From an uncultured Anaerococcus sp. (lineage in GTDB: Bacteria > Bacillota > Clostridia > Tissierellales > Peptoniphilaceae), in assembly GCF_943912825.1 (NCBI RefSeq), contig NZ_CALTUX010000057.1, positions 1 through 6,679 on the forward strand: 6,679 nt of DNA. The letters run 5' to 3'. The first letter of the stretch is position 1. The number at the start of each line of letters is the position of its first letter. Positions 1 to 6,218 of this stretch are shown here, in pieces. A program made the translations under genes and the position numbers. The notes below the pieces were generated by a model. That model saw nothing but the letters and a program-made list of their open reading frames with translations. It made no database searches and was not told where the DNA came from.

Positions 1-107
1 AGATTTTTAATGAAATTTATAAGGCAGATGACAGCAGAGATCAGTTTTATAAGAGGATATCTGATTCACTAAATTTCCTAAGGGCGGCTAAAAATGAAAC
101 TTACTAA
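1..107 (+). CDS. ABC transporter ATP-binding protein, C-terminal end only (BceA-like), 5' truncated by the window
   Basis: An open frame enters from the left edge (first complete codon at 3) and stops with TAA at 105-107. It gives 34 residues beginning IFNEIYKADDSRDQFYKRIS and ending AAKNETY. The pattern of 'iFneIY(r/k)' followed by a charged stretch and 'FY..I...L..L' is what I recall as the typical C-terminus of BceA/LolD-like ATPases. These are cytoplasmic nucleotide-binding subunits that power an FtsX-type permease. No Walker or signature motif lies inside the window, so the call rests on this tail and on the gene that follows. The frame overlaps the permease start by 14 bp (94-107), an arrangement typical of translationally coupled ATPase/permease pairs in one operon. 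Its promoter and most of the gene lie upstream of the window. Confidence 0.75.
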   Translation, partial: IFNEIYKADDSRDQFYKRISDSLNFLRAAKNETY

Positions 108-2016
108 GCGCCTTGCCCTAGATGGGATTAGAAAAAATAGAGAAGTCTATCTTCCATATATTTTGATTTATGCCTTTATGGTGTTTTCAATGACTTCGAT
201 CTTGCTTTTAATGAATGCCGGTACTTTAAAAGATTTTTACGCAATGTCTAGCATCTATTATATATTGAAAATTGCTATTTATGTAATGGGGATTTTTTCT
301 CTGATATTTTTATATTATTCAGATGGATTTTTATTAAATAAAAGACTTAAGGAAATCTCCCTCTATGCGATTTTAGGACTTGATAAAAAACATCTTTCAA
401 AAATTCTGGCTTTAGAATCCTTGATCATATCAGCCTTGGGATATTTAATTGGTATAATATCTGCTACAGTCATATATAAATTGCTAGAAACAATTTTTTT
501 GAAGCTTATGCTAATGGAAGGAAATTTCTACCTAAGTTTTGCAAAAGATGCCTATATTATTAGCTTTTTGGTTTTTGCAGGAATTTCCCTACTAATTTTA
601 TTGACCAGGATAATAAAAATAAAAAGAAAATCAATCCTAGACTTATTTAAGGAAGAAAAAACCTTCAAAAGGCCAAGGGGTATGGTCTTAAGTGCAATTG
701 TCGCAATAGTTTTGCTTGGTTCGGGATATTTCCTAGCCCAAACTATAAATAATCCTTTAAAGGCTCTTAGCTACTTTTTCTTAGCTGTCCTCCTTGTAAT
801 GATAGGTACATTTTTCCTTTTTTCTTCACTTTCTATAGTGATATTAAAATTGATGAAGGCTTCCAAATCTTATTACAAGACCGAAAGATTTATCTCAGTT
901 TCAAGCCTTATTTTTAGGTTAAGGTCAAATGCCAAGGGCCTTGGATCAATTACAATCATGTCTACAGCTGCCATTATTTTATTATCATCAGCCATAGCTC
1001 TTTATAGGAGTGTTGAAGATGTAGGATCTAGGCAGTATCCAAGAGATGTGGGCCTTGCTTCTTCTGATGAGTATTCTATAGACCAGGTTAAAAAAATCAT
1101 CAATGACAATAATCTAGAGGCAAGAAATATTCAAGATTACAAAAATATGCCTCTTGCCTTTGAAAAAGATGGAGATAGCTTTAAGGCCATGAGAGAAGGC
1201 TATGCCTTTAAAAATCCAAATGCAATGGATGATAAGGCCATGGGAATCCTTGTTGAAGTCTTAGACGAATCAATAGCAGAAGCTTCGAATTTAAAAGATG
1301 GAGAGTTTTTACTCTATAAAGCTCCTAAGTTGGCTGATCTTTCAGAACTTGATATAAATGGCCAAAAATTAAGGAAAAAGTCAGATATTAAAGATTTTCC
1401 ATATAAAAATTCTGGAAATACATCGATAGTGTCCTACATGTTTGATTTTTATTATCTAGTAGTCAGAAATTTAGATGAAAAATTAAGCATAGATGAAAAT
1501 AAAATAGTTCATGTCTATAATTTTGACCTAAGCGATGAGGATATGGCGATTTTTAAGGAAAAAATTAAGGATATTCAAAATGAGTTTGGCATAGGCTTTC
1601 ATGATGATTTTGTCTTGGAAGGCTACAAACTCTACGGGGCAATATTTTTTGTTGGAATCTTTCTTGGCTTAATTTTTATGGTTGCAACTGGCCTAATAAT
1701 TTACTACAAGCAAATCCAAGAGGGCTTTGCTGATAAAAATAAATATCAAAGCCTAAGAAAACTTGGCATTGGCGAAGAAAAAATCAAAAAAACTATAGAT
1801 AAGCAGGTTCTGGTATTTTTCTTCTTGCCTTTGATAGTTGCAGGCATCCATGTGGCCTTTGCCTTTAGGATGATTTCAAAAATATTTGTAATGCTAGGAT
1901 CTGTCAATGAATCTATAAAGGTTACTTCCTTTATAATAGGTTTTATAATTTTTGCCCTTTTGTATCTCATTTATTACAAATTAAGCAGCAGGGAATATTA
2001 CAAGTTAATCTCATAA
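94..2016 (+). CDS. FtsX-like ABC transporter permease, BceB type (antimicrobial-peptide sensing/resistance transporter)
   Basis: This is a 640-residue integral membrane protein. I read ten hydrophobic segments at about residues 19-41, 53-74, 102-128, 151-171, 198-219, 224-252, 284-305, 513-536, 572-594 and 606-628. A large hydrophilic, presumably extracellular domain (about 306-512) lies between segments 7 and 8. That layout and length are diagnostic of BceB-type permeases. FtsX-like cytoplasmic motifs are visible at 'KEISLYAILGLDKKHL' (about 86-101) and 'YYKQIQEGFADKNKYQSLRK' (about 537-556). Known BceAB-type transporters confer resistance to peptide antibiotics such as bacitracin or nisin and signal to a partner histidine kinase. 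The substrate here cannot be read from sequence. The ATG at 94 is supported by an upstream AGGG (81-84) and by overlap with the ATPase stop. No kinase or regulator is in the window; they may lie upstream. A terminator follows directly. Confidence 0.88.
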   Translation: MKLTKRLALDGIRKNREVYLPYILIYAFMVFSMTSILLLMNAGTLKDFYAMSSIYYILKIAIYVMGIFSLIFLYYSDGFLLNKRLKEISLYAILGLDKKHLSKILALESLIISALGYLIGIISATVIYKLLETIFLKLMLMEGNFYLSFAKDAYIISFLVFAGISLLILLTRIIKIKRKSILDLFKEEKTFKRPRGMVLSAIVAIVLLGSGYFLAQTINNPLKALSYFFLAVLLVMIGTFFLFSSLSIVILKLMKASKSYYKTERFISVSSLIFRLRSNAKGLGSITIMSTAAIILLSSAIALYRSVEDVGSRQYPRDVGLASSDEYSIDQVKKIINDNNLEARNIQDYKNMPLAFEKDGDSFKAMREGYAFKNPNAMDDKAMGILVEVLDESIAEASNLKDGEFLLYKAPKLADLSELDINGQKLRKKSDIKDFPYKNSGNTSIVSYMFDFYYLVVRNLDEKLSIDENKIVHVYNFDLSDEDMAIFKEKIKDIQNEFGIGFHDDFVLEGYKLYGAIFFVGIFLGLIFMVATGLIIYYKQIQEGFADKNKYQSLRKLGIGEEKIKKTIDKQVLVFFFLPLIVAGIHVAFAFRMISKIFVMLGSVNESIKVTSFIIGFIIFALLYLIYYKLSSREYYKLIS

Positions 2017-2020
2017 AATT

Positions 2021-2043
2021 TCGGCTCTATGAGTCGATTTTTT
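2021..2043 (+). terminator. Rho-independent terminator after the BceB-type permease
   Basis: TCGGCTC (2021-2027) pairs with GAGTCGA (2031-2037), a 7-bp stem with one G-U pair and a TAT loop. It is followed by six T's (2038-2043) and preceded by an A-rich stretch. It starts five bases after the permease stop codon and separates this operon from the MATE gene. Confidence 0.85.
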
Positions 2044-2070
2044 ATTTGAATCTTTATTTTAAGTATTTTC

Positions 2071-2098
2071 TTGACCAAAGAGGGGCTTGGAGTAATAT
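2071..2098 (+). promoter_or_regulatory. Putative sigma-A type promoter of the MATE gene
   Basis: TTGACC (2071-2076) and TAATAT (2093-2098) are separated by 16 bp, a good match to a vegetative promoter. It lies just after the preceding terminator and about 23 bp before the MATE start codon. The spacer carries a small dyad, CCAA-N8-TTGG (2075-2090), that could be an operator. This is inferred from sequence alone. Confidence 0.6.
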
Positions 2099-2121
2099 TA
2101 TATGTATCTTAAGGAGTATAA

Positions 2122-3465
2122 ATGAAAGAAAAATCGTTATTAAAGAGTTATTTAAAATATTTAATACCTACCATCACGACCATGACCTTATTTTCAACCT
2201 ACACCATGGTGGATGGTATTTTTGTTGGTAGGGGTGTTGGATCTGAGGGCTTGGCAGCTGTAAATATTTCTATGCCTTTTGTGACCCTTGCCTTTGCCTT
2301 TGCAATTTTAATATCAATCGGATCTTTAAATCTGATTGCCCACGAGAAGGGAAGGGAGAATAAAAAGGGGGCTGATGAATTTTTCAGCCTTGGCATGACA
2401 ATTTCTGTAATCTTTGCCATTTCCCTATCTCTAGTAGGTCTTATTTTTATAAATCCCCTGGTAAGGGCCCTAGGAGCAAGCGGTCATATGGTTTATATGG
2501 TCAAGGAATATCTATCAATTATTATTTATTTCTTGCCCTTTTATCTGACTTCCTATGTCTTTGAGATAATGGTAAAGGCTGATGGCAGACCATCTATTAC
2601 CACAATTCTCATGCTTATGTCAGCCTTAACCAATGTTACCCTTGACTATATATTTATTTTTAAATTTCATTGGGGACTTAAGGGAGCTGCTGTAGCGACA
2701 GGTCTTGCTCAGACTATCCCTACTATTGGCTATCTAGCTTATTTTTTATCTCCTAAGTCTTATCTTAAATTTAGGAAATTTAAACTAAAGGCTTTTATGG
2801 TCAAGGAAATATTTTCTTACGGCTTTCCAGCATCCTTATCAGAGCTTTCATCAGGATTTTGTACCCTAGTGTTAAATCTAGCAGTAGCAAGGCTTTATGG
2901 GGAAGAAGGGCTTGCAGCCTTTTCTGTAATAGCCTATGTCATGATTTTTGTAGTCAATACCATGCTTGCCATAAACCAATCAAGCCAACCACTTATAGGC
3001 TATTATTATGGAGCAAGGGAATTTGATAAGATACCTATTCTTAGGAAATATATGCTAATATCTGTGGCGAGTTTGTCACTTATTATGGTTTTGGCAATCG
3101 AAATTTGGCCGGAATTTTTTGTAAATGTCTTTTTGACAGATGTAACAAGCGAATTTATGGCCTTTGCCAGCAAGGCTCTTAGGATATTTTCTATATCCTT
3201 CTTAATCCTAGGATTTAATATAACAAATGGTGGCTATCTCACAGCTGTAGCCAAGCCAAGATTTGAATTTATAATTACAATCCTAAGGGGTTATGCCTTG
3301 GTTCTAGCTGTTAGCTTTATCATAACTAATTTCATGCCAAAAGAATATATCTGGTCAACTATCACAATTTCAGATTTTTTAACCCTAATTATTGGATATT
3401 TCTTGACAAGAATCGAGTTAAAAGAATTAAAAAAATTAAGCGAAAAGGCTAGGAGGCTAGGCTAA
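2122..3465 (+). CDS. MATE family multidrug efflux transporter (MepA-like)
   Basis: This 447-residue polytopic membrane protein has the usual MATE length of about 450 residues. Hydrophobic segments fill most of the chain in two halves, with the break near residues 208-230. Family motifs visible are 'VDGIFVGRGVGSEGLAAVNI' (30-49) after the first membrane segment, 'LDYIFIF' (174-180), and 'QSSQPLIGYYYGARE' (286-300) in the second half, which resembles the QxxQPxxgYxyGA signature of MepA-like members. Such proteins export cationic drugs or other small molecules across the cytoplasmic membrane using a Na+ or H+ gradient; the substrate here is unknown. The ATG is supported by AAGGAG (2111-2116) with five bases of spacing. 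The gene has its own promoter and a terminator overlapping its stop, so it is probably monocistronic. Its neighbour upstream is also an export/resistance function, but the two look transcriptionally separate. Confidence 0.92.
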   Translation: MKEKSLLKSYLKYLIPTITTMTLFSTYTMVDGIFVGRGVGSEGLAAVNISMPFVTLAFAFAILISIGSLNLIAHEKGRENKKGADEFFSLGMTISVIFAISLSLVGLIFINPLVRALGASGHMVYMVKEYLSIIIYFLPFYLTSYVFEIMVKADGRPSITTILMLMSALTNVTLDYIFIFKFHWGLKGAAVATGLAQTIPTIGYLAYFLSPKSYLKFRKFKLKAFMVKEIFSYGFPASLSELSSGFCTLVLNLAVARLYGEEGLAAFSVIAYVMIFVVNTMLAINQSSQPLIGYYYGAREFDKIPILRKYMLISVASLSLIMVLAIEIWPEFFVNVFLTDVTSEFMAFASKALRIFSISFLILGFNITNGGYLTAVAKPRFEFIITILRGYALVLAVSFIITNFMPKEYIWSTITISDFLTLIIGYFLTRIELKELKKLSEKARRLG

Positions 3466-3484
3466 GACTTCTCCTAGCTTTCTT
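3448..3484 (+). terminator. Probable terminator overlapping the MATE stop codon
   Basis: GCTAGGAG (3448-3455) pairs with CTCCTAGC (3471-3478), giving 8 bp that can extend with weak pairs. The loop is 15 nt and the stem is followed by TTTCTTC. An alternative pairing uses GCTAGG (3456-3461) with CCTAGC (3473-3478). The 5' arm lies inside the last MATE codons. The T-run is interrupted, so strength is uncertain. Confidence 0.6.
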
Positions 3485-3516
3485 CATTGCCACTCATAAA
3501 AAAATATATAAAAGAC

Positions 3517-3545
3517 TTGACAAGTAATTAATCTTAGCTTATAAT
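3517..3545 (+). promoter_or_regulatory. Consensus promoter P1 upstream of the tRNA genes
   Basis: TTGACA (3517-3522), a 17-bp spacer, and TATAAT (3540-3545): both hexamers and the spacing are perfect consensus. Transcription would begin near 3552, about 97 nt before tRNA-Gly. Both hexamers sit inside short palindromes, ACTTG-A-CAAGT (3515-3525) and CTTAT-AAT-ATAAG (3538-3550). Confidence 0.8.
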
Positions 3546-3612
3546 ATAAGAGTAGTCACTAAGAGATTTGACATAAATAACTTAAAAACTAATGAAGATT
3601 TCTTAGAAGGGC

Positions 3613-3640
3613 TTTACAAATCAAAAATTTATGTTATAAT
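3613..3640 (+). promoter_or_regulatory. Promoter P2 immediately upstream of the tRNA genes
   Basis: TTTACA (3613-3618), a 16-bp spacer, and TATAAT (3635-3640). Initiation would fall at about 3646-3648, right at the 5' end of tRNA-Gly (3649), leaving almost no leader. An isolated TTGACA at 3568-3573 has no convincing -10 partner and is not annotated. Confidence 0.7.
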
Positions 3641-3648
3641 ATATGTAT

Positions 3649-3723
3649 GCGGATGTGGCTCAGTGGTAGAGCATCGCCTTGCCAAGGCGAGGGTCGCGAG
3701 TTCGAATCTCGTCATCCGCTCCA
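3649..3723 (+). tRNA. tRNA-Gly (anticodon GCC)
   Basis: A complete 75-nt cloverleaf can be drawn. The acceptor stem pairs GCGGATG with CATCCGC, and the D stem GCTC/GAGC closes a seven-base loop. The anticodon stem TCGCC/GGCGA carries loop TTGCCAA with anticodon GCC at 3681-3683. The T stem GCGAG/CTCGT carries loop TTCGAAT, followed by discriminator T3720 and an encoded CCA (3721-3723). It decodes GGC and GGU. It is first in a two-tRNA transcription unit, with an 11-bp spacer to tRNA-Cys. Confidence 0.97.
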
Positions 3724-3734
3724 TTTTTTATTAT

Positions 3735-3808
3735 GGCGCCATAGCCAAGTGGTAAGGCAGAGGTCTGCAACACCTTTACCCCCAGTTCAAATCTGGGTGG
3801 CGCCTCCA
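3735..3808 (+). tRNA. tRNA-Cys (anticodon GCA)
   Basis: A complete 74-nt cloverleaf. The acceptor stem is GGCGCCA/TGGCGCC. The anticodon stem GAGGT/ACCTT (one G-U) carries loop CTGCAAC with anticodon GCA at 3767-3769. A four-base variable region precedes T stem CCCAG/CTGGG with loop TTCAAAT, discriminator T3805 and encoded CCA (3806-3808). It decodes UGC and UGU. It is co-transcribed with tRNA-Gly and followed by a strong terminator. Confidence 0.97.
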
Positions 3809-3812
3809 AATC

Positions 3813-3836
3813 ATCCCCAGTAATGGGGATTTTTTT
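3813..3836 (+). terminator. Rho-independent terminator of the tRNA operon
   Basis: ATCCCC (3813-3818) and GGGGAT (3825-3830) form a perfect 6-bp stem with a six-base loop, followed by six T's (3831-3836). It starts four bases after the tRNA-Cys CCA end and finishes only four bases before the ribosome binding site of the next gene. Confidence 0.9.
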
Positions 3837-3851
3837 ATTGAAAGGATTATT

Positions 3852-4526
3852 ATGTTAATTATTTCCTATAAGGCAAGCGAAGAATTTAAGGTATTTTTAA
3901 AAGCAAATGATATAGAATTTATCTTAACCACTCCAAATCCTAAATTAGATCCAAGGATAGATGATCATCCAGACCTATCCTTATTTAAGCTAGATGATAA
4001 AAATATTGTAATAGCAGAGTCTGTTTATGATTATTATAAGGAAAAGATCAAGGGATACAACCTAATAAAAGGAGAAGACCCATCAGAAAATTATCCTAAT
4101 GACGCTCTTTATAATGTGGTAAGATTTAAAGATTTTTATATCCACAATGATTTTACAGAAAGCCACATAAAAAAATATTTTAAGGAAAATGAGATAAAGC
4201 ATCTAAAAGTGAAGCAAGGCTACTGTAGATGTTCAATCATTCCCCTAAAGGATTCTCTAATCACTGCAGATTTTGGGATTTATAAGGCTTTAAAAGATGA
4301 AATAAATATTGACTTAGTAGATCAGGATGAAATTGTCCTTGATGGCTTTGACCAGGGCTTTTTGGGAGGATGCTGTGGACTTATTAATAATAATTTAATT
4401 TTTACAGGGGATATCAGTAAGCATAAAGCTTTTTTCAAAATAAAAGAAATTTGCGATAAGCATAAGATAGATCTTATCTATCCAGACCTTGATTTAATAG
4501 ACTACGGGTCATTAATTTGCCTATAG
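3852..4526 (+). CDS. DUF6873-like protein, predicted guanidino-modifying-enzyme (GME) fold; function unknown
   Basis: This is a 224-residue soluble protein with no signal peptide or membrane segment. Segments I associate with the clostridial DUF6873/GME-fold family are 'LDPRIDDHPDL' (32-42), 'YPNDALYN' (81-88), 'KQGYCRCSI' (121-129), 'DFGIYKAL' (140-147), 'DGFDQGFLGGCCGLI' (164-178) and 'FTGDISKH' (184-191). The GME fold is shared with arginine deiminase and agmatine deiminase, whose enzymes use a Cys/His/acid set. I cannot assign catalytic residues here with confidence; the cysteines are at 125, 127, 174, 175, 201 and 223. No reaction should be inferred. The ATG at 3852 follows AAAGGA (3841-3846) with good spacing. 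There is no room for a promoter between the tRNA terminator and this ribosome binding site, so expression probably depends on read-through. hisS starts 57 bp downstream. The family assignment is from memory of motifs. Confidence 0.8.
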   Translation: MLIISYKASEEFKVFLKANDIEFILTTPNPKLDPRIDDHPDLSLFKLDDKNIVIAESVYDYYKEKIKGYNLIKGEDPSENYPNDALYNVVRFKDFYIHNDFTESHIKKYFKENEIKHLKVKQGYCRCSIIPLKDSLITADFGIYKALKDEINIDLVDQDEIVLDGFDQGFLGGCCGLINNNLIFTGDISKHKAFFKIKEICDKHKIDLIYPDLDLIDYGSLICL

Positions 4527-4545
4527 CAGAAAATCTTATTAATCG

Positions 4546-4551
4546 TATAAT
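4546..4551 (+). promoter_or_regulatory. Possible -10 element for hisS
   Basis: A perfect TATAAT lies 32 bp before the hisS start in the 57-bp gap. At 16-18 bp upstream there is no recognisable -35; the nearest candidate, TTGCCT (4517-4522), is 23 bp away. It may be a weak or activator-dependent promoter, or chance in AT-rich DNA. Confidence 0.35.
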
Positions 4552-4583
4552 GTATTGTAGTAACAAGACAAAGAGGGGGATTT

Positions 4584-5873
4584 ATGAATATAGTTAGACC
4601 ATCTACCATAGCTGGTGTAATGGAGCTTTTGCCAGAAGACCAGTTAGTTTTTGACAAGATGAAAAATATTATCGAAGAAACTTACAAAAAATACCAATTT
4701 CTACCAATAGATACACCTGTAATAGAAAAAAATGAAATTTTATTTGCCAAGGGTGGGGGAGAAACAGAAAAGCAAATCTATGAGATAGCCTCAGATACTC
4801 GTGATATGAGTTTGAGATTTGACCTTACAGTACCCCTTGCAAGATATGTAGCAGAGCACTTTTCAGATTTAAATTTCCCATTCAAACGCTACCACATAGG
4901 CAAGGTTTATAGGGGAGAGCGTAACCAAAAGGGCCGCTATAGGGAATTTTACCAATGCGACATAGATATAATTGGCCACAATAAGCTCGCCATAGAAAAT
5001 GACGCCATCCCACCAAGGGTAATCTATGAAATCTTTGAAAAGCTTGATACACCTGATGTTAGCTTTAGGATCAATAATAGGAAGCTATTGAATGGATTTT
5101 TTGAATCCTTAGGAATAGATAATACAACGGAAGTTTTAAGGCTAATAGATAAGAAAGATAAGATTGGCCTTGAAAATATGAAAGAAGACCTAATAAAGAT
5201 TTTGGATTCTGAAAGGGCAGAAAAGATAGTTTCTTTTATAGAAGCTGGAAATTCTAACCAAGAAACTCTAGATAAGTTTGCTGGACTTGTAGAAAATGAT
5301 TTATATGAAGAGGGCCTAAAAGAGCTAAATACAGTTTATAAGTATATGATAAAATTAGGCATACCAGATGCAAATATCAAATTAGATCCATCAATCACAA
5401 GGGGCCTAGATTATTACACAGGCACAGTCTATGAGACCTTTATAAATGGCTATGAAAAAATCGGATCAGTATCATCAGGTGGTCGTTATGAAAAATTAGC
5501 AGACAACTTCACCAAACAAGCCCTACCAGGAGTAGGAATGTCCATAGGCCTAACAAGGCTATTCTACCAACTAAAAGAAATAGGCCTAGTAGATAAGAAA
5601 GAAGAAAACCTAACAGAGATTTTGATCATACCAATGTCTGAAGAAGAAAACTTCTACGCCATAGATATCCTAAATATCCTTCACGATAAGGGTAAAAGTG
5701 CAGACATCTACCTAGAAGGTGGCAAATTAAAAAAGAAATTCTCCTATGCTGATAAGATAGGAGTAAAATATGCCTATATAATAGGTGGAGAAGAAAGAGA
5801 AAACAAAACCATCACAGTTAGAAATATGAAGACTGGTGAGCAAGAAAATATTGAATTTGATAGTATTAGATAA
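4584..5873 (+). CDS. hisS: Histidine--tRNA ligase (class II), archaeal/eukaryotic-like sequence type
   Basis: Cytoplasmic enzyme that charges tRNA-His with histidine using ATP. The 429-residue length is normal for bacterial HisRS. Visible motifs are 'LRFDLTVPLARYVAEH' (77-92), the class II motif 2 region 'YRGERNQKGRYREFYQCDID' (109-128) with Arg113, the histidine-binding motif 'LDPSITRGLDYYTGTVYE' (267-284) with Arg273, and motif 3 'PGVGMSIGLTRL' (315-326). The anticodon-binding domain follows from about residue 343 to the end. 'RFDLTVPLARY' and 'REFYQCDIDI' resemble archaeal and eukaryotic HisRS more than the common bacterial form, which has 'LRPEGTA' at the first site. The ATG at 4584 follows AGAGGGGG (4572-4579) at four bases, a very strong ribosome binding site. 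The 57-bp upstream gap is too short for a T-box leader. A strong terminator follows immediately. Confidence 0.96.
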   Translation: MNIVRPSTIAGVMELLPEDQLVFDKMKNIIEETYKKYQFLPIDTPVIEKNEILFAKGGGETEKQIYEIASDTRDMSLRFDLTVPLARYVAEHFSDLNFPFKRYHIGKVYRGERNQKGRYREFYQCDIDIIGHNKLAIENDAIPPRVIYEIFEKLDTPDVSFRINNRKLLNGFFESLGIDNTTEVLRLIDKKDKIGLENMKEDLIKILDSERAEKIVSFIEAGNSNQETLDKFAGLVENDLYEEGLKELNTVYKYMIKLGIPDANIKLDPSITRGLDYYTGTVYETFINGYEKIGSVSSGGRYEKLADNFTKQALPGVGMSIGLTRLFYQLKEIGLVDKKEENLTEILIIPMSEEENFYAIDILNILHDKGKSADIYLEGGKLKKKFSYADKIGVKYAYIIGGEERENKTITVRNMKTGEQENIEFDSIR

Positions 5874-5913
5874 GGGATTTTAGGGGGCTTCCCCCTAAAA
5901 ATCCTCTTTTTTT
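5874..5913 (+). terminator. Strong rho-independent terminator after hisS
   Basis: A long hairpin begins right after the stop codon. GGGGG (5883-5887) and CCCCC (5891-5895) pair around a CTT loop. The stem extends outward through A-T pairs (5878-5882 with 5896-5900) and, past one bulged A at 5901, through GGGA (5874-5877) with TCCT (5902-5905). Seven T's follow (5907-5913). Confidence 0.93.
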
Positions 5914-6016
5914 ATCCAAGATAAAAGTATTTTTTTCTATTTTTTAATGAATAATTATTATTTACTTTAATTCTTCCTAACTTTGTCTTTTATTAAATTA
6001 TTATTATATACAATTG
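5914..6016. other. Very AT-rich spacer
   Basis: About 13% GC by my count over 5911-6010, with no coding frame or hairpin of note. A weak promoter-like pair, TTGTCT (5983-5988) and TATATA (6005-6010) with 16 bp between, would start transcription at the left edge of the GC-rich element that follows. Each hexamer matches consensus at only four of six positions, so this may be chance. Confidence 0.5.
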
Positions 6017-6070
6017 AATCTTCGTCTCAAGGGGAGGCCCAAGGGACCTTCCGCATGGTCCCTCACCGCT

Positions 6071-6124
6071 CCGGAAACCCGTTTGCTACGCAAACTCTTT
6101 CGTGCTACCGCACTACGTTTCCGG
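6071..6124. repeat. Three-way-junction inverted repeat inside the GC-rich element
   Basis: A perfect 8-bp closing stem, CCGGAAAC (6071-6078) with GTTTCCGG (6117-6124), surrounds two hairpins: GTTTGC-TAC-GCAAAC (6081-6095) and GTGC-TACC-GCAC (6102-6113). Nesting of this kind is typical of folded RNA or of cruciform-forming DNA repeats. Confidence 0.75.
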
Positions 6125-6155
6125 CATAAACGCCCCAAATCAAGGGGCGTTTATG
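6125..6155. repeat. Perfect 12-bp hairpin
   Basis: CATAAACGCCCC (6125-6136) and GGGGCGTTTATG (6144-6155) pair without mismatch around the seven-base loop AAATCAA. The hairpin starts directly against the preceding three-way junction with no spacer, so the two helices could stack coaxially. Confidence 0.85.
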
Positions 6156-6218
6156 TCCCCCTTAAACCCCCTCTTCGCTACACCCTCCAAGCGGCTCCTA
6201 AAGCGGAGGGCGTAAGTG

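Noticed and set aside
1746..1970. Minus-strand open frame of 74 codons
   Set aside because: It lies antisense inside the permease gene, has no ribosome binding site and resembles nothing; it is a shadow of the real gene.
2046..2420. Two short open frames, one + (2046-2231) and one - (2199-2420)
   Set aside because: Both overlap the well-supported MATE gene in other frames. The first begins inside the promoter region with no ribosome binding site.
3546..3612. Riboswitch or leader RNA between P1 and P2
   Set aside because: Only about 65 bp, without a convincing stem or conserved aptamer motif; the TTGACA at 3568-3573 lacks a matching -10.
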